A stretch of 39,935 nt of DNA from a virus: positions 1-39,935 of the IMG/VR virus record IMGVR_UViG_3300017781_000035, one strand, 5' to 3'. A program made the translations under genes and the position numbers. Shown here one piece after another: positions 8,842-19,669 of the stretch (position 1 is its first letter; the number at the start of each line of letters is the position of its first letter). A model generated the notes under the pieces. It made no database searches. It was not told where the DNA came from and worked only from the letters and a program-made list of their open reading frames with translations.

Positions 8842-11800
8842 TTACAGAGTTAGTGGTCCTTGTCCACCGTCAACATTGGTAAGTTGAGTAAATCTATCTA
8901 CCGCTACTTGATTCAATGAAGGTCTTAATCCAGCCACTACTTTTTCCAAATCATTTAATCCTTTAGTTACTGTTGCTTTAGGGAAATTATCAATACTTAA
9001 CCTATCAGAACGATATTTAGCAAATACTTCAATATCAAATTGTACGACATCAGAATTATTAGGATAAATATCAAATCCTATTTTTTTGGAATAAGTTAGA
9101 TTAACCGTTGATCCTGAATCATCACCAGCAACATTACCTAAACCACTACCTGTAGTTAAACCAAAATAATCAGTCATTCTATATTGAAATACTAATGGAA
9201 TGTTTAATGAATTTTGTTGACCAAATTGAACAAATTCATATGATTGCGTTGAATCACCTTCTACTTGAATATTTTCATGATCATCAGCAGAAACAAATAA
9301 ATATGAACCACAAGACTGTTCACCTAATAGATATTGGTCAAAACTATCAAAAGACGTTTTAGCATTTCGGCTATAATTAACATAACCTGCTTGTGTAGTA
9401 TCCCAAAGAACAGCTAAGTTAGCTCCACTTAAAGATGGACTAGCTTGTAATGTTTGACCACTATCAAAAGTAGGATTTAATGTTCCACCTCCTGCGGGTG
9501 TTAATGCAAATAAATCAGTAATGTTTTCATTTAAATATATTCCTTGGCTTTCACCATAAGTATCATCAACCTTTAAAGGTGAAAATTTAGAATTCCTAAA
9601 TAAGACAGCAGCTGTACCATTTCCTGTACCTGCACCAATAGCCGTTGTACAATCAACCGCACCAGTGCCTGGGGCTGGTAATGTTGTAGTATCTCCAGTT
9701 AAAGATTCATATACAGATTTATAAGCAGCATAATTTTTTAAATATGGGTGTGCAATAGAAACTTCAATCAAATCATCACTACCACCAAAGAAGCCTGCTG
9801 CTGTAGTAGGTGCGCCACCTGCTGTAAATCCACCACTCCAAATAAATTGAGTAGTTGGAGTTGCAACACCAGAATCGGTAGTTCTTGTATAAAAATTTTC
9901 TAAGGTATCTAAATTAAATGTATAATCTCCAGCTGGATTAACATAACTATAAAAATTATTATCAGAGCTAACATCAGAAAATCTACTATAAATAAATTGA
10001 TTTTTATTTTGTGTTGATTGATATGGTGCTAAAGAAACAGTCTGTCCATATCTAGTAGTACTTGTAACTGTAGGGTTAGTTAAAAGTAAAGGTGTTAAGT
10101 CATATTTTCTTATAGTATTATAATCAACATCGTCCCCTCTAAATGTTGCTCTACTATTACTTTGGTTAGCAGCACTGTTATCTAACCATGAATAAGTAGC
10201 TGGAAGAATAGTAGTACCATTATTTAAATTAGGAGTACCTGGAACAGCAACATCAGCAGGATTTTCTGATTGCCTAACCATTCTTTTTCTATTACCAGTA
10301 ATTCTTGCAACTAATTGTAATGTAGTTTGAGATTTATTTCCTATGTTTATAAAATAAGTTTTAGTAATTACTGCTCCTCTTGGATCATCCAAACCATCAA
10401 CTTCTTGAGAATAGAATCCAGCAAATATCTTTGTTGTAGAATTTCTAGCCAACCTCGTGGTATTACCTTGGTCATCAATTAATGTAGTTACCATTTCACC
10501 TTGTGCATTACTTAATATCTCAGCAAATAAATCTAGCTGATTTTGCATTTCGGTTAATTTAGTAAATAAATCAATTGGTGTTTGGTTTTCGGATAAAAAC
10601 CCAGATGCAATTACTGGTGTTGAATGAGCAAAATAAGTTTCATTAGCAGTAAAAGAACTACTTAAATGAGTATATAATCCAATACCTTCTAATTCTTCTT
10701 GTAAAGTTACTTTAGCCAAGTCTTCTTGGTTCTGTGCTAATATTGATTCAACTGCATTATCAGAACTAAGATCTGCTGGAAATTCAACTCTTATAGCATC
10801 ACTCCACTCACTCTCTAATGGATTAGATGGCCAGCCTGCTTCTGATATAGACTTTACTTGTATTTCAACTTGCTCCCCCTTTCTAATAGGAATATCTAAT
10901 TGATTAATATTTATAGAATCGGCATTATCATCATCAATAGGAGCCCATTCATATAAGCCTGTAAGTGGATTTCTAACCCTAGGTCTTAATACACTATCTA
11001 CTTGAGCATAGTTTGAAAAAGCACCTTGGCTTGTTCCATTACCATCTACAAAAGTAAATTGATCTACGGGGTTAGCTGCACCATCAGCAGAAAGATATCT
11101 ATAACGATATTTAAATTTAACAATATCCTGTACACCTGTAGATGGAGCAGACTTTTCTTGCGGCATAGCCCAGAATCCTCTTACTCTATATTTAGGTGTT
11201 ATACTATTAATTGAATTATCTTGAGCCGATGCATCTATTTCTGTTACTACAGATGCATACAACTTAGAAGTTGATGCTCTCTCAGTTATAAGTCCTTGTA
11301 ACGCATTCTTATCTGCATCTCTTTCAACCTCTGTGCTGTAATTAGTAGTTTGTATTTTAGTTCTACTTTGAGATATAGCAGTATCTAATTCAGTTAATTG
11401 CGCCTGGTTAGTATTCTTCTGGTTATTTAAATCTTTAAGTTGTACAATAGCATCAGAATTACTAACTTGCCCATTAATTAAAGAAACAGAAAAGTTATCA
11501 GCAGAAAGCGTTGGTGCATTAGGAATTAAACCTTCTCTGCTTGTTGGTATTTTATCTTGAGCAAATGAAAGTAAATATCTTCCAAAATCAATAGCACTCT
11601 GTTGATAATAATCAGCCAATGTTTGTTGATTACCAGCTGCATCAATAGTATTTAAATCATTAGTATAAAAACCACTACCTGGAGACCAGTTAACTGCTGG
11701 TATTTTAGAATTTGGATCAATAGGCTTAATAAAAGTTACACACCTTTCTCCAAAACCTACAGTAACATCTACATTTAATTCATCATTTAAAGAAGATCCT

Positions 11801-12723
11801 ATTTTTAAAACATCAGCACCAATACTTATAGTTTTAGAACCTTCTTGTAATTTTACAATAATAGAATTTGTGCTACTATCAATCCTAGATACAGTATATC
11901 TAGTATCAATCGGAGATGAGACTACTTCTAAGCTATCACCAACTTTAAGTTGAACAGTATCATCAAAATCCGCTTCAGAATCTGTATAAAATATTTTATT
12001 TAATTTGTACACCTTTTGTGTAGTTGTTTGATTTACACCATTTACAGTTTCAGTTACGCTTTCTTCAGAAATTCTAGTAACACTAAACATTCCAGAATAT
12101 CTCAATTCTCTTGGTGGTAAATCAACTACAGCTTCATCTAATACATAAGATATATTTTTCTCTACAATCTGCTGTAAGAAAGTATCATAATTAATATCAG
12201 CTGCCCCGTTATAACTAGAGTCAAAGAAATTGGTTTTACTTTGTGTATTAGTATCTAATATAAATCTTTTAACAATACATCTTTCAGTATCAATAGGTGC
12301 TTGGCCTGTTATATCAAATGAAACAAATAATAATGGATTAATTAGTTCTTCAAAAAACCAATTAGGCTTTACATTAAATTCATTAACAGATGTCATAGCA
12401 GTTAAATCAGCGGCCTCAGTAGGAAGCTTAGCTAAAACCAATTTTCTAAATGTACCATCAGGTAATCTTATAGAACTATCAGAACCATTAAAATTAGTAA
12501 TAGTATTGATATTACTCTGTAACCTGTCAACTGAATTTTTAAGAAAACCAAAACTAGGAATAGTTACGCGAGAATTTGTTCCATTTTGATTCTGTATATT
12601 TACAGTAACGGACTCTCGGCTTGATGTAATCGCTTGGTTAACTTTCTCAAAGCTCTCCAATGAATTGTTAAAAAGTCTTAACAACTCCGGTAACATTGTT
12701 TGTATTGAATTATTCTCAGCCAT
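8842..12723 (-). CDS. Large structural protein with coiled coil and fibronectin-III-like segment
   Basis: 1293 residues. An N-terminal helical segment (LLRLFNNSLESFEKVNQAI) precedes a beta-rich region. Residues about 423-493 form a charged, heptad-rich coiled coil. Residues about 505-655 look like a fibronectin type III or Ig-like region, with a strand-turn-strand pattern ending in KGEQVEIQVKSISEAGW and SEWSDAIRVEFP. A further Gly/Thr/Asn-rich beta region fills the C-terminal half. The order coil, FN3-like domain, beta tail occurs in phage baseplate-periphery and central-tail-fibre proteins. It follows the 706-residue gene by 21 bases; its leader carries TAAATAAATAATAAAA. The function is inferred from architecture and position between wedge and fibre genes. 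Confidence 0.75.
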   Translation of the reverse strand: MAENNSIQTMLPELLRLFNNSLESFEKVNQAITSSRESVTVNIQNQNGTNSRVTIPSFGFLKNSVDRLQSNINTITNFNGSDSSIRLPDGTFRKLVLAKLPTEAADLTAMTSVNEFNVKPNWFFEELINPLLFVSFDITGQAPIDTERCIVKRFILDTNTQSKTNFFDSSYNGAADINYDTFLQQIVEKNISYVLDEAVVDLPPRELRYSGMFSVTRISEESVTETVNGVNQTTTQKVYKLNKIFYTDSEADFDDTVQLKVGDSLEVVSSPIDTRYTVSRIDSSTNSIIVKLQEGSKTISIGADVLKIGSSLNDELNVDVTVGFGERCVTFIKPIDPNSKIPAVNWSPGSGFYTNDLNTIDAAGNQQTLADYYQQSAIDFGRYLLSFAQDKIPTSREGLIPNAPTLSADNFSVSLINGQVSNSDAIVQLKDLNNQKNTNQAQLTELDTAISQSRTKIQTTNYSTEVERDADKNALQGLITERASTSKLYASVVTEIDASAQDNSINSITPKYRVRGFWAMPQEKSAPSTGVQDIVKFKYRYRYLSADGAANPVDQFTFVDGNGTSQGAFSNYAQVDSVLRPRVRNPLTGLYEWAPIDDDNADSININQLDIPIRKGEQVEIQVKSISEAGWPSNPLESEWSDAIRVEFPADLSSDNAVESILAQNQEDLAKVTLQEELEGIGLYTHLSSSFTANETYFAHSTPVIASGFLSENQTPIDLFTKLTEMQNQLDLFAEILSNAQGEMVTTLIDDQGNTTRLARNSTTKIFAGFYSQEVDGLDDPRGAVITKTYFINIGNKSQTTLQLVARITGNRKRMVRQSENPADVAVPGTPNLNNGTTILPATYSWLDNSAANQSNSRATFRGDDVDYNTIRKYDLTPLLLTNPTVTSTTRYGQTVSLAPYQSTQNKNQFIYSRFSDVSSDNNFYSYVNPAGDYTFNLDTLENFYTRTTDSGVATPTTQFIWSGGFTAGGAPTTAAGFFGGSDDLIEVSIAHPYLKNYAAYKSVYESLTGDTTTLPAPGTGAVDCTTAIGAGTGNGTAAVLFRNSKFSPLKVDDTYGESQGIYLNENITDLFALTPAGGGTLNPTFDSGQTLQASPSLSGANLAVLWDTTQAGYVNYSRNAKTSFDSFDQYLLGEQSCGSYLFVSADDHENIQVEGDSTQSYEFVQFGQQNSLNIPLVFQYRMTDYFGLTTGSGLGNVAGDDSGSTVNLTYSKKIGFDIYPNNSDVVQFDIEVFAKYRSDRLSIDNFPKATVTKGLNDLEKVVAGLRPSLNQVAVDRFTQLTNVDGGQGPLTL

Positions 12724-12744
12724 TCTCTAGTTTACTTTTATTAT

Positions 12745-14865
12745 TTATTTAACTATATCAAATACAAAGTTTAACACACCTTGTTCAGTACAGATTAAAT
12801 CAATAATCGGTAATGTACTAATATCTGCATTAGGTATAGTTGCTGCTAATTTACCAAATGTTCCATTGTTCAGTCTACTAGGTGCATCAGTATATATGTT
12901 AATATTTCTTGATCCTACTAAAGGAACATTATTAAATGTTATTCTTGCAGTCTGACCAGTTCTCCATTGTATATCTGTATCATCTATATAAATGTTTATA
13001 TCACCACCAGCAGTATTAATTGTATCTAATCTTAACATATTAGTGTATGTTAATAAATCTGCAAATACTTGAGGGGCTACTACATTTAAATTAAGAGGAG
13101 CTGCTTTTGTTATTTGAACATCTCCGCTATCAACAGGAACCATTAAATTGTATGCCTGTACATTATTTGAAACTTGTATTTGATTAGGTGTATTAGTATT
13201 TATAGTTATACCAGTACCTTGTCTAACTACATCAGTATTATATTGTAATGTCTTTGAAACATCTCCATTAGCCAATGCTTGTATTTCATCTGCATTCTTT
13301 GCAATCAAATCTAATAATGTAGTACTGCTCGCAAAAGCTAACGAAGCATTATCAATCTGAGTTTGCATATTATCAATTTGTGCTTGTAAAAATGCTGAAG
13401 TAGATACAGAGTTTAATGTATTTTGTACAGCCGTTAATCTTTTTTCCATATCAGCAATCTCTAATTGCTGTCTTTGGAATATTTGTGATGATGCTTGTAA
13501 TTGTGCAGATGCATCTGAAAATAATCCCATTGAAAAGGTATTATAATCATTTACAATTGTATCAATACCTGCAGTTCCAGGAGAAGCATCAAACCTTAAA
13601 TTAATTTTAAATCCATAACTATTACCATTTTGGCCAGTAGTAGGATTAGGTTTATATTTAGGATATCTTTGAATATATCCACCATCTGTAGTTGGAGTAA
13701 TATTATCTAATAATAAAATTCCATATAAATTAGTTTTAGTCTTAGAAGAATCGCTTAAGTCTACCATATCATAATAAACTAACACAGCATTAAATTCAAA
13801 AGACTCAGCTAAATCAGTTCCATTAAATTGTGGAATAGTTGATATATTTTGGTCTGTTGCAATTTGTTGATAATCATTAGGATTAAAATCAATACTAATT
13901 CCATCTAATTCACTTCTTACATATGCAGATCCTGAAAATCCTGGTGGGTTATTATAATCTGCTGGATATTTTTGTATGTTAGCATTAAGAACACTTTCAA
14001 AGGTTGTAGGTTCTGTAAAATAAGCATCGGCAACGGATACAGTTGTACCTGGTCCTAACCCCATCCAATCAGCATCTGGATCTGTATAACCAGCAGGACC
14101 TATACCTTGTAATTGTTGATCATAATCATACCAAGCTAAAATATCTAATCCTTGTGGGTGAACGGTTGCAGAATTTCTTCCCATAATATATTCACTAGTT
14201 CCTTGAATCTTTAGTGAAGGGCTATAGTTGACATCTGAAATTGAATCAAAGAGGATAGTAGGCGTTCTACCCACTTCCGTTGGTACATTAATATATAATT
14301 CTGTATATGATTCACCGGCCTTATCTACATTATTTACAATGTCAATTTCACCTATATACTTTACTACTCTTCTGTATTGTCGAGGACCACTTGTTATTTC
14401 ATCTTCTTCACAAAATCTTTTATCGGTAAGGCTTGAGATTTTTTCTGCTGAAGTAGCTTCTCTGAATCTCATTGCACCAGTTTCCTTTAACCATTTAAAG
14501 AATACTCTCTCAGTTACAGTTAGATTTGTAGTGTTATCATAACTGGCATCACTTATAATTAATTCTTCTAAATTTAGCGCATAATTTTGAAGACTCTCTG
14601 TAAAATTAACATTAGGATCACCTTTTAAACCACCTGACCAAATAGCACCATCAATTGTATCAAACTGCATATAGTTTTGATAATTACTAAATGTGTTTGG
14701 ATCTAATCTATCAAAATCTGGTAGATTAAGAAGCACAAACTTAGAAAAGACCAACTTTAGATCATCATTATTGATGGTCCTAGATAAGTCTTTAGCTGAT
14801 GACGAGAACGTGTAAAATGTTCCACCGTCTGCTTGGGGTGTTCTAATTAAGGGCGTCGTTGCCAT
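12745..14865 (-). CDS. Tail-fibre or baseplate structural protein with central coiled coil
   Basis: 706 residues. About residues 1-440 are mixed alpha/beta with many aromatic residues (for example LKETGAMRFREA and ILAWYDYDQQLQG). Residues about 450-530 form a long helix rich in Gln, Leu and Ala (QLEIADMEKRLTAVQNTL) that is probably a trimeric coiled coil. The C-terminal 170 residues are beta-rich with repeated Asn-Thr and Asn-Ile pairs, as in fibre shafts. It is followed by the 1293-residue gene and preceded by the 215-residue protein, all in one direction. I do not recognise a named family. A role in attaching or extending tail fibres is the best guess. Confidence 0.7.
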   Translation of the reverse strand: MATTPLIRTPQADGGTFYTFSSSAKDLSRTINNDDLKLVFSKFVLLNLPDFDRLDPNTFSNYQNYMQFDTIDGAIWSGGLKGDPNVNFTESLQNYALNLEELIISDASYDNTTNLTVTERVFFKWLKETGAMRFREATSAEKISSLTDKRFCEEDEITSGPRQYRRVVKYIGEIDIVNNVDKAGESYTELYINVPTEVGRTPTILFDSISDVNYSPSLKIQGTSEYIMGRNSATVHPQGLDILAWYDYDQQLQGIGPAGYTDPDADWMGLGPGTTVSVADAYFTEPTTFESVLNANIQKYPADYNNPPGFSGSAYVRSELDGISIDFNPNDYQQIATDQNISTIPQFNGTDLAESFEFNAVLVYYDMVDLSDSSKTKTNLYGILLLDNITPTTDGGYIQRYPKYKPNPTTGQNGNSYGFKINLRFDASPGTAGIDTIVNDYNTFSMGLFSDASAQLQASSQIFQRQQLEIADMEKRLTAVQNTLNSVSTSAFLQAQIDNMQTQIDNASLAFASSTTLLDLIAKNADEIQALANGDVSKTLQYNTDVVRQGTGITINTNTPNQIQVSNNVQAYNLMVPVDSGDVQITKAAPLNLNVVAPQVFADLLTYTNMLRLDTINTAGGDINIYIDDTDIQWRTGQTARITFNNVPLVGSRNINIYTDAPSRLNNGTFGKLAATIPNADISTLPIIDLICTEQGVLNFVFDIVK

Positions 14866-14882
14866 GTGTTAATTCTTTATTG

Positions 14883-15530
14883 TTATGATACTGTATATCC
14901 TGTTCCACCAACAACATACCAAACTCCTACGCCTGATCCATTGTCAATACATAATAAGTGTACACTCTGTCCTAATGCAGTTAAATCTAAATTAGATCCT
15001 GCACCAGTTAATACCAAGTTATTTGATACACCATTAAATCTTACAGTACCTGTATTTGATTCTGCATAGATAAGGAATAATTCCTGACCAATACTTCCAT
15101 TAAATATATCTATTTGTAGATTATTGGTAGTATCTGAATTACCTACTCTATAAATTGAATACGGTGGAATTGCTCCAGTCGCTCCAATATCTAATGTCAT
15201 ACCTGGTCCTGCTAATGTATCATTTTGGGTAGTAGGATTAGTATCATTTCTGAATAAACCTCCACCTGTCAAATTTAAATTACCAGTCATCTTAACATTA
15301 GTAAGAATATCAAATGTACTTGCATTAATATCTAATAGTACGGTACTTAAACCTACCCTTAATGCTTCGGTAGATACATTATTTAAATTAGTAATTGTAC
15401 CGGCTGATGGTGCAAAATACACCTCCATAGAATTAATCTCACTAGCAAGAACATTGAAGTTATCATTAATAACTAACCTTGATCCTGATAATGAATCCGT
15501 TCCTAGAATTTCTGTTACGCTAATTGCCAT
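14883..15530 (-). CDS. Small fibre-like structural protein sharing an N-terminal module with the 891-residue fibre
   Basis: 215 residues. The N-terminus (ISVTEILGTDSLS, then INDNFNVLASEI) matches the pattern at the start of the 891-residue protein: M-x-I-x-x-x-E-I-x-x-x-D-x-[IL]-S, then N-x-N-F-x-x-L. The rest is Gly/Asn/Thr-rich beta structure ending in WYVVGGTGYTVS, as in trimeric tail-spike or whisker tips. It starts 9 bases after the giant gp7/gpI-like gene. The shared N-terminus suggests both proteins dock at the same kind of baseplate site. The structural role is likely; the exact component is unknown. Confidence 0.7.
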   Translation of the reverse strand: MAISVTEILGTDSLSGSRLVINDNFNVLASEINSMEVYFAPSAGTITNLNNVSTEALRVGLSTVLLDINASTFDILTNVKMTGNLNLTGGGLFRNDTNPTTQNDTLAGPGMTLDIGATGAIPPYSIYRVGNSDTTNNLQIDIFNGSIGQELFLIYAESNTGTVRFNGVSNNLVLTGAGSNLDLTALGQSVHLLCIDNGSGVGVWYVVGGTGYTVS

Positions 15531-15538
15531 TTTCTTTG

Positions 15539-18500
15539 TTATTTTATATTTAAGATATTTCTATCCTTTTTATATTTATTCCCATTGTTATCAGTAAGTT
15601 CTAACGTGATCACATATCTTCCTGGGTTCTTAAAAAGATAGGTTAAATACTTACTATTGAAATATATATCCGCTACCGATGAGTCAGTAGTATTAGATAT
15701 AGTCCATCTCGGTTGTTCCTTACCAACTATTCTACATTTATCATAAACAAACATTGCCCATGTCATAGGAGGTAATACTTTACCATCATTAATAAATTTA
15801 GCAGTATTCCATGTTGCATTACCGGATCTGCTTTGCCCTTCTTTATAAATTCTACTTAAACAATCTACATTTCCACTTATTGGAGTATTTTCAAAAGGAA
15901 CATATCCAGATAATCCTCCAACAGCAAACATTGAATCCAAAATAACAGTAGAAGGTTTAGCTAATACTTTACTTATATAATCAGTATATAGTGCATGACC
16001 TAAAGGGTTTTGTGAAGCTACTAGAGCTGGGGTAGTAGCCGTCCATTCAGGTGCTAAAGAACCTCCGCTTACATAAGTAGTAATAAAATTCCATTCTGCA
16101 TAAATTAATAAGTATAAATATTCTCTCATCAATAAAGCATTAAATTCATCTAAAGTCTGGCCAGGCTGTTGTGTATAAGCTGAAGTATCAAATGTTCCAT
16201 TATTAATTGCTTCAGACATAGCTAAAAATGTAGGACCAAAAGATGAAGTCTGATTAAAAACAGTAGGATATGCACCTGGTAAACCAAATGTAGTTAGGGT
16301 ATGTAAAGTATGTTCTAATACTTCTGTTATCTGATCATTAGGAGAACCTGAACTCAATTCCCAAATAAAGTCAACATTAGCATTATTATCATTTGTGTTA
16401 TCCCAACCAGGATAGGTTTCTAAAGAAGGAGTATAATCTCCCATTCCATTATATCCTATTCTTTGAATAGTCTTTTTAGTTTGTAAAGATTGTAGAATCG
16501 CCGCCTGTTTATTATATGTAATTCCTGTTGCATCTGGTTCTAAGATCATTTCATATACTCTTGCAACTTTTTTAACAAATTCATCTGTAACTGGATTAGT
16601 TCCACCTAATGATGGTAATGCTACCAAAGTAGATCCATTAATTGCTAATGATCTGTCAAAGGGTGGATATAGTGTTGAAGTTTGTAAAGGCCCTCCAACA
16701 TAATCAGTTCCTGTTCCTGTTGATGCTGCACAGATTCTAACTCCATTTACATCAACTATATCAACAGAAGTAAAATCTCCAAATACTCCATAATATCTAG
16801 AGACTGCCTGTACAAAAACCTGATTATATGATGAATCTAAAACAAGATTATAAACATACTTATTTATGATAGGATCTGAACTTAAGTTAAGTTGATTAAC
16901 AGCCTCACTTAAAGTATTAGTAGCAAAATCAAAATAATGTTGTCCTGTTTGTCCATTTTTATCTACGATCTTTAAATATGAATTAGGTTTAATTTCACTA
17001 AATTGAAAAAATGCAGGAGTATCTCCAGTACATTGAGTCATATCCCACCATAAGTGATATGCATTATTCCAAGTACTGCTTGTTGTATTTAAATTCTTCC
17101 ATTGGTATGGTCCTGTAAAACTAGCCTTTCCATTATCTTGAAAATTAAGAATTTGAAAATCAGCATTTGTACCAATTCCAAAATTATTTAGAATAGCATT
17201 AACACGATCAAGAGATTCATATAAGCTAGGAGTTTCATCATCCCATGTTATTGTAGGAGATTGTGGTAAGTTCCATAATGCACCATAATTTTTCCATGTA
17301 TATTTACCTTCACTACTCCATGTATAATTTAACTTCCTTGCTTGGTACCAGCCAGAATATTCAACTTCTCTAGAATCAACACATATTGTAGATTCTTTAA
17401 CCAAATTAGAAACATTATTATACATATCATATAATCTCATTTCAACTGTATACTCACCTACATAAGGTAATGTGACTGGTAAACTATTGTAAATTCCAAT
17501 AGCTCCTCTTATATTAAAATAATAAGCAGGAGAAATATCAGTTTCGTCTTTAAAGATAGTCCACTCAATTTCAGCCATGTTAGCATATTTTAAACCATCC
17601 CATGTAAATAAAGTTTCTCCTGGTAATTGAATATCAGTAAATTGACCACCTGTTCCTGCCGTTGCTAATTGAACTTCAGCTACAAATCTATTAACATCAT
17701 TTCCATAAGCTCTGATACATGGGCCAATATCATTTGTAACCTGAGACCAATCAAACCATAACCAAGGTTCCGTTTGAAGATTCTTAAGTGCTACTATTTG
17801 ATTAAATAAAGAAGTAGTAATTATTTGAATAGTATCTCCAAAAACAACAGTATGACTAACTGAGGTTGATGTTGCAGGATCACTAATACTATATACATCC
17901 CCAACTAGGGCTCCTTGTACATTAAAGTCAAATGTAAAGAAATCATTAGCATTAGTTAATTGATCCCATGTACTATTTATAGTGTCCCAAGTTATATTAG
18001 AAAAAGTATCATTTTCTAAAGTAACTAAAGCACCACTAGGAGTGCCGGGTTGATCTGGTAAACTTAATGATGATTCTCCTGGAACATAATCAGCTAATGT
18101 TCTATCCAAATCAGGAGCATATCTAGAAAAGTAAGCAGCATATACTCCAGCCACTGATTGAATAGATACATTTCCTCCATCTTGTAATGTTCCTAATACA
18201 CTATTAACATCAGGTCCTATCGGTGGAGCAGGTAAAGCTTGGCCTGGTGTATATGAAGCTACCATATTTGCACCAACAGCAGCACCACCTGCGCCTAATG
18301 GTGCAATGTAAGCATTACAATAATTTATTATTGCTTTACCAACTATTGCAGCTTCTTTTAAACAAAAAGATTGAAAATCTCTTAAATCTTCTAAATATAA
18401 ACATTCATTAGGTAGTGTTTTAAAAGATGCCTTTACTCCTGCTTGTATAGTATTGGTATCATTTCTACTAATTGTATTTGTAACTTCTAATAAACCAAAA

Positions 18501-19663
18501 AAATCAGCCTCTGCTGTTATTCCTTTTATATGAGCATTAAGTGGTAAATATTCATTCTCTAATTTTCTTTTTAAACCAAATAATTTAATAAGCGTTTCTT
18601 CTATAGTAAATTCTTGTACCTCCTTAGTAATAGGCAAGTCTTCATCTGTAAACTTATTAGGTACAATTTTATTAATTCTATAGATAAGTTCAAACATACT
18701 AGTTTTCCTAAAGTTCTTATTAGGTAAAGTTATCTTCCTATCATCAAATTGAGCAGTAGGAGAAAATAAATCTATAGCACTACTTTGAATATACTTTCCA
18801 AATGTTGGTGAATTTGCATTTACATTTTTCCAGAATTCTTTAACTTTTAGAGTATCATATCCAAAAAATTTGATTGCATTTATTAAACCTTTATATGCAC
18901 CAATAAAAGGATATATGTTAGACCCTTCTAACATTATCTCTTTACGCTTAAGATTTATTTCTACATAATCAGGTAAAACTTCTTTTATATTAGTATCTTT
19001 AAAAACAGTACTATCTGAAGCAATAACATTATAACCTAGATTCTGGGTCATAACTCTTAATCTTTCATCTTCTTCAATACTTTCTGCATAAACAGTAAAT
19101 TCTGCAATTATAGTATTAGTACATTCATCTGTTATAGTTAAAGTTCTTTTATAGGTATTTTCTATTGGAGACGAGAATGCAATATTAACTTGCATTGCAA
19201 TAGATCTTATTTCATCAGTAATAATATACCCTTCTCCATCTACCTTTTGATTTATATCAAAATCTAAAGGTACATTTACTTTAGCTAACTTTATTAAATT
19301 AGGACCATCAGGTTCTTGTACCAAAGCAGATTGTGTACCAGTGATAAAATCCATATCAAATTTAAATAGAAAAATTTGAGATGGATCATCTGTCTTCCAA
19401 TCTACAACCCAATCACAAGCAGCTTGCCCAGTAGGTTCACCAGTAGGTGCATCAGTATAGCCATGTGGATATCCCCACTCAAAAGCACTTGTAGTGGAGT
19501 TAATCATTTTTTGTAAAATAAATAATTGACCTACTTCAAATAAATCAATAGAAACTTGAGAAATAAAAATATCACCCGTCCACTTATCAGCAGACTTGTC
19601 ATATTCCATATTGTAATTCTTCCCATTTTTATCAAAGAAGTATAAGTGTTCCCAGTTCGCCAC
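15539..19663 (-). CDS. Giant gp7/tail-protein-I-like baseplate wedge protein with PKD-like C-terminus
   Basis: 1374 residues, starting at GTG (GTG GCG AAC TGG); the next in-frame Met is at residue 19, inside an evidently conserved region, so GTG is preferred. Residues about 250-285 (PFIGAYKGLINAIKFFGYDT, then VKEFWKN) match the pattern of phage tail protein I/gp7-type wedge proteins: a helix, 'fGy', then a Glu-aromatic motif. Further on are Trp-rich segments and beta-sandwich-like stretches. The last 55 residues (NPGRYVITLELTDNNGN) look like a PKD fold, and a second PKD-like region lies near residue 730. It follows gp25 and gp6 as in contractile-tail operons. This gene is much longer than T4 or P2 counterparts, so the extra domains probably decorate the baseplate rim. 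The wedge assignment is moderately secure. Confidence 0.7.
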   Translation of the reverse strand: MANWEHLYFFDKNGKNYNMEYDKSADKWTGDIFISQVSIDLFEVGQLFILQKMINSTTSAFEWGYPHGYTDAPTGEPTGQAACDWVVDWKTDDPSQIFLFKFDMDFITGTQSALVQEPDGPNLIKLAKVNVPLDFDINQKVDGEGYIITDEIRSIAMQVNIAFSSPIENTYKRTLTITDECTNTIIAEFTVYAESIEEDERLRVMTQNLGYNVIASDSTVFKDTNIKEVLPDYVEINLKRKEIMLEGSNIYPFIGAYKGLINAIKFFGYDTLKVKEFWKNVNANSPTFGKYIQSSAIDLFSPTAQFDDRKITLPNKNFRKTSMFELIYRINKIVPNKFTDEDLPITKEVQEFTIEETLIKLFGLKRKLENEYLPLNAHIKGITAEADFFGLLEVTNTISRNDTNTIQAGVKASFKTLPNECLYLEDLRDFQSFCLKEAAIVGKAIINYCNAYIAPLGAGGAAVGANMVASYTPGQALPAPPIGPDVNSVLGTLQDGGNVSIQSVAGVYAAYFSRYAPDLDRTLADYVPGESSLSLPDQPGTPSGALVTLENDTFSNITWDTINSTWDQLTNANDFFTFDFNVQGALVGDVYSISDPATSTSVSHTVVFGDTIQIITTSLFNQIVALKNLQTEPWLWFDWSQVTNDIGPCIRAYGNDVNRFVAEVQLATAGTGGQFTDIQLPGETLFTWDGLKYANMAEIEWTIFKDETDISPAYYFNIRGAIGIYNSLPVTLPYVGEYTVEMRLYDMYNNVSNLVKESTICVDSREVEYSGWYQARKLNYTWSSEGKYTWKNYGALWNLPQSPTITWDDETPSLYESLDRVNAILNNFGIGTNADFQILNFQDNGKASFTGPYQWKNLNTTSSTWNNAYHLWWDMTQCTGDTPAFFQFSEIKPNSYLKIVDKNGQTGQHYFDFATNTLSEAVNQLNLSSDPIINKYVYNLVLDSSYNQVFVQAVSRYYGVFGDFTSVDIVDVNGVRICAASTGTGTDYVGGPLQTSTLYPPFDRSLAINGSTLVALPSLGGTNPVTDEFVKKVARVYEMILEPDATGITYNKQAAILQSLQTKKTIQRIGYNGMGDYTPSLETYPGWDNTNDNNANVDFIWELSSGSPNDQITEVLEHTLHTLTTFGLPGAYPTVFNQTSSFGPTFLAMSEAINNGTFDTSAYTQQPGQTLDEFNALLMREYLYLLIYAEWNFITTYVSGGSLAPEWTATTPALVASQNPLGHALYTDYISKVLAKPSTVILDSMFAVGGLSGYVPFENTPISGNVDCLSRIYKEGQSRSGNATWNTAKFINDGKVLPPMTWAMFVYDKCRIVGKEQPRWTISNTTDSSVADIYFNSKYLTYLFKNPGRYVITLELTDNNGNKYKKDRNILNIK

Positions 19664-19669
19664 TACGTC

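Noticed and set aside
12230-12589. Plus-strand ORFs inside the large structural genes (also 2410-2754, 14228-14542, 23087-23413 and others)
   Set aside because: Each lies fully or almost fully within a longer, well-supported minus-strand gene, and none has a recognisable domain.
12727-12754. A 5-bp inverted repeat TAGTT/AACTA before the 1293-residue gene
   Set aside because: Pairs this short are expected by chance in AT-rich DNA. It resembles the stronger repeats only in layout.
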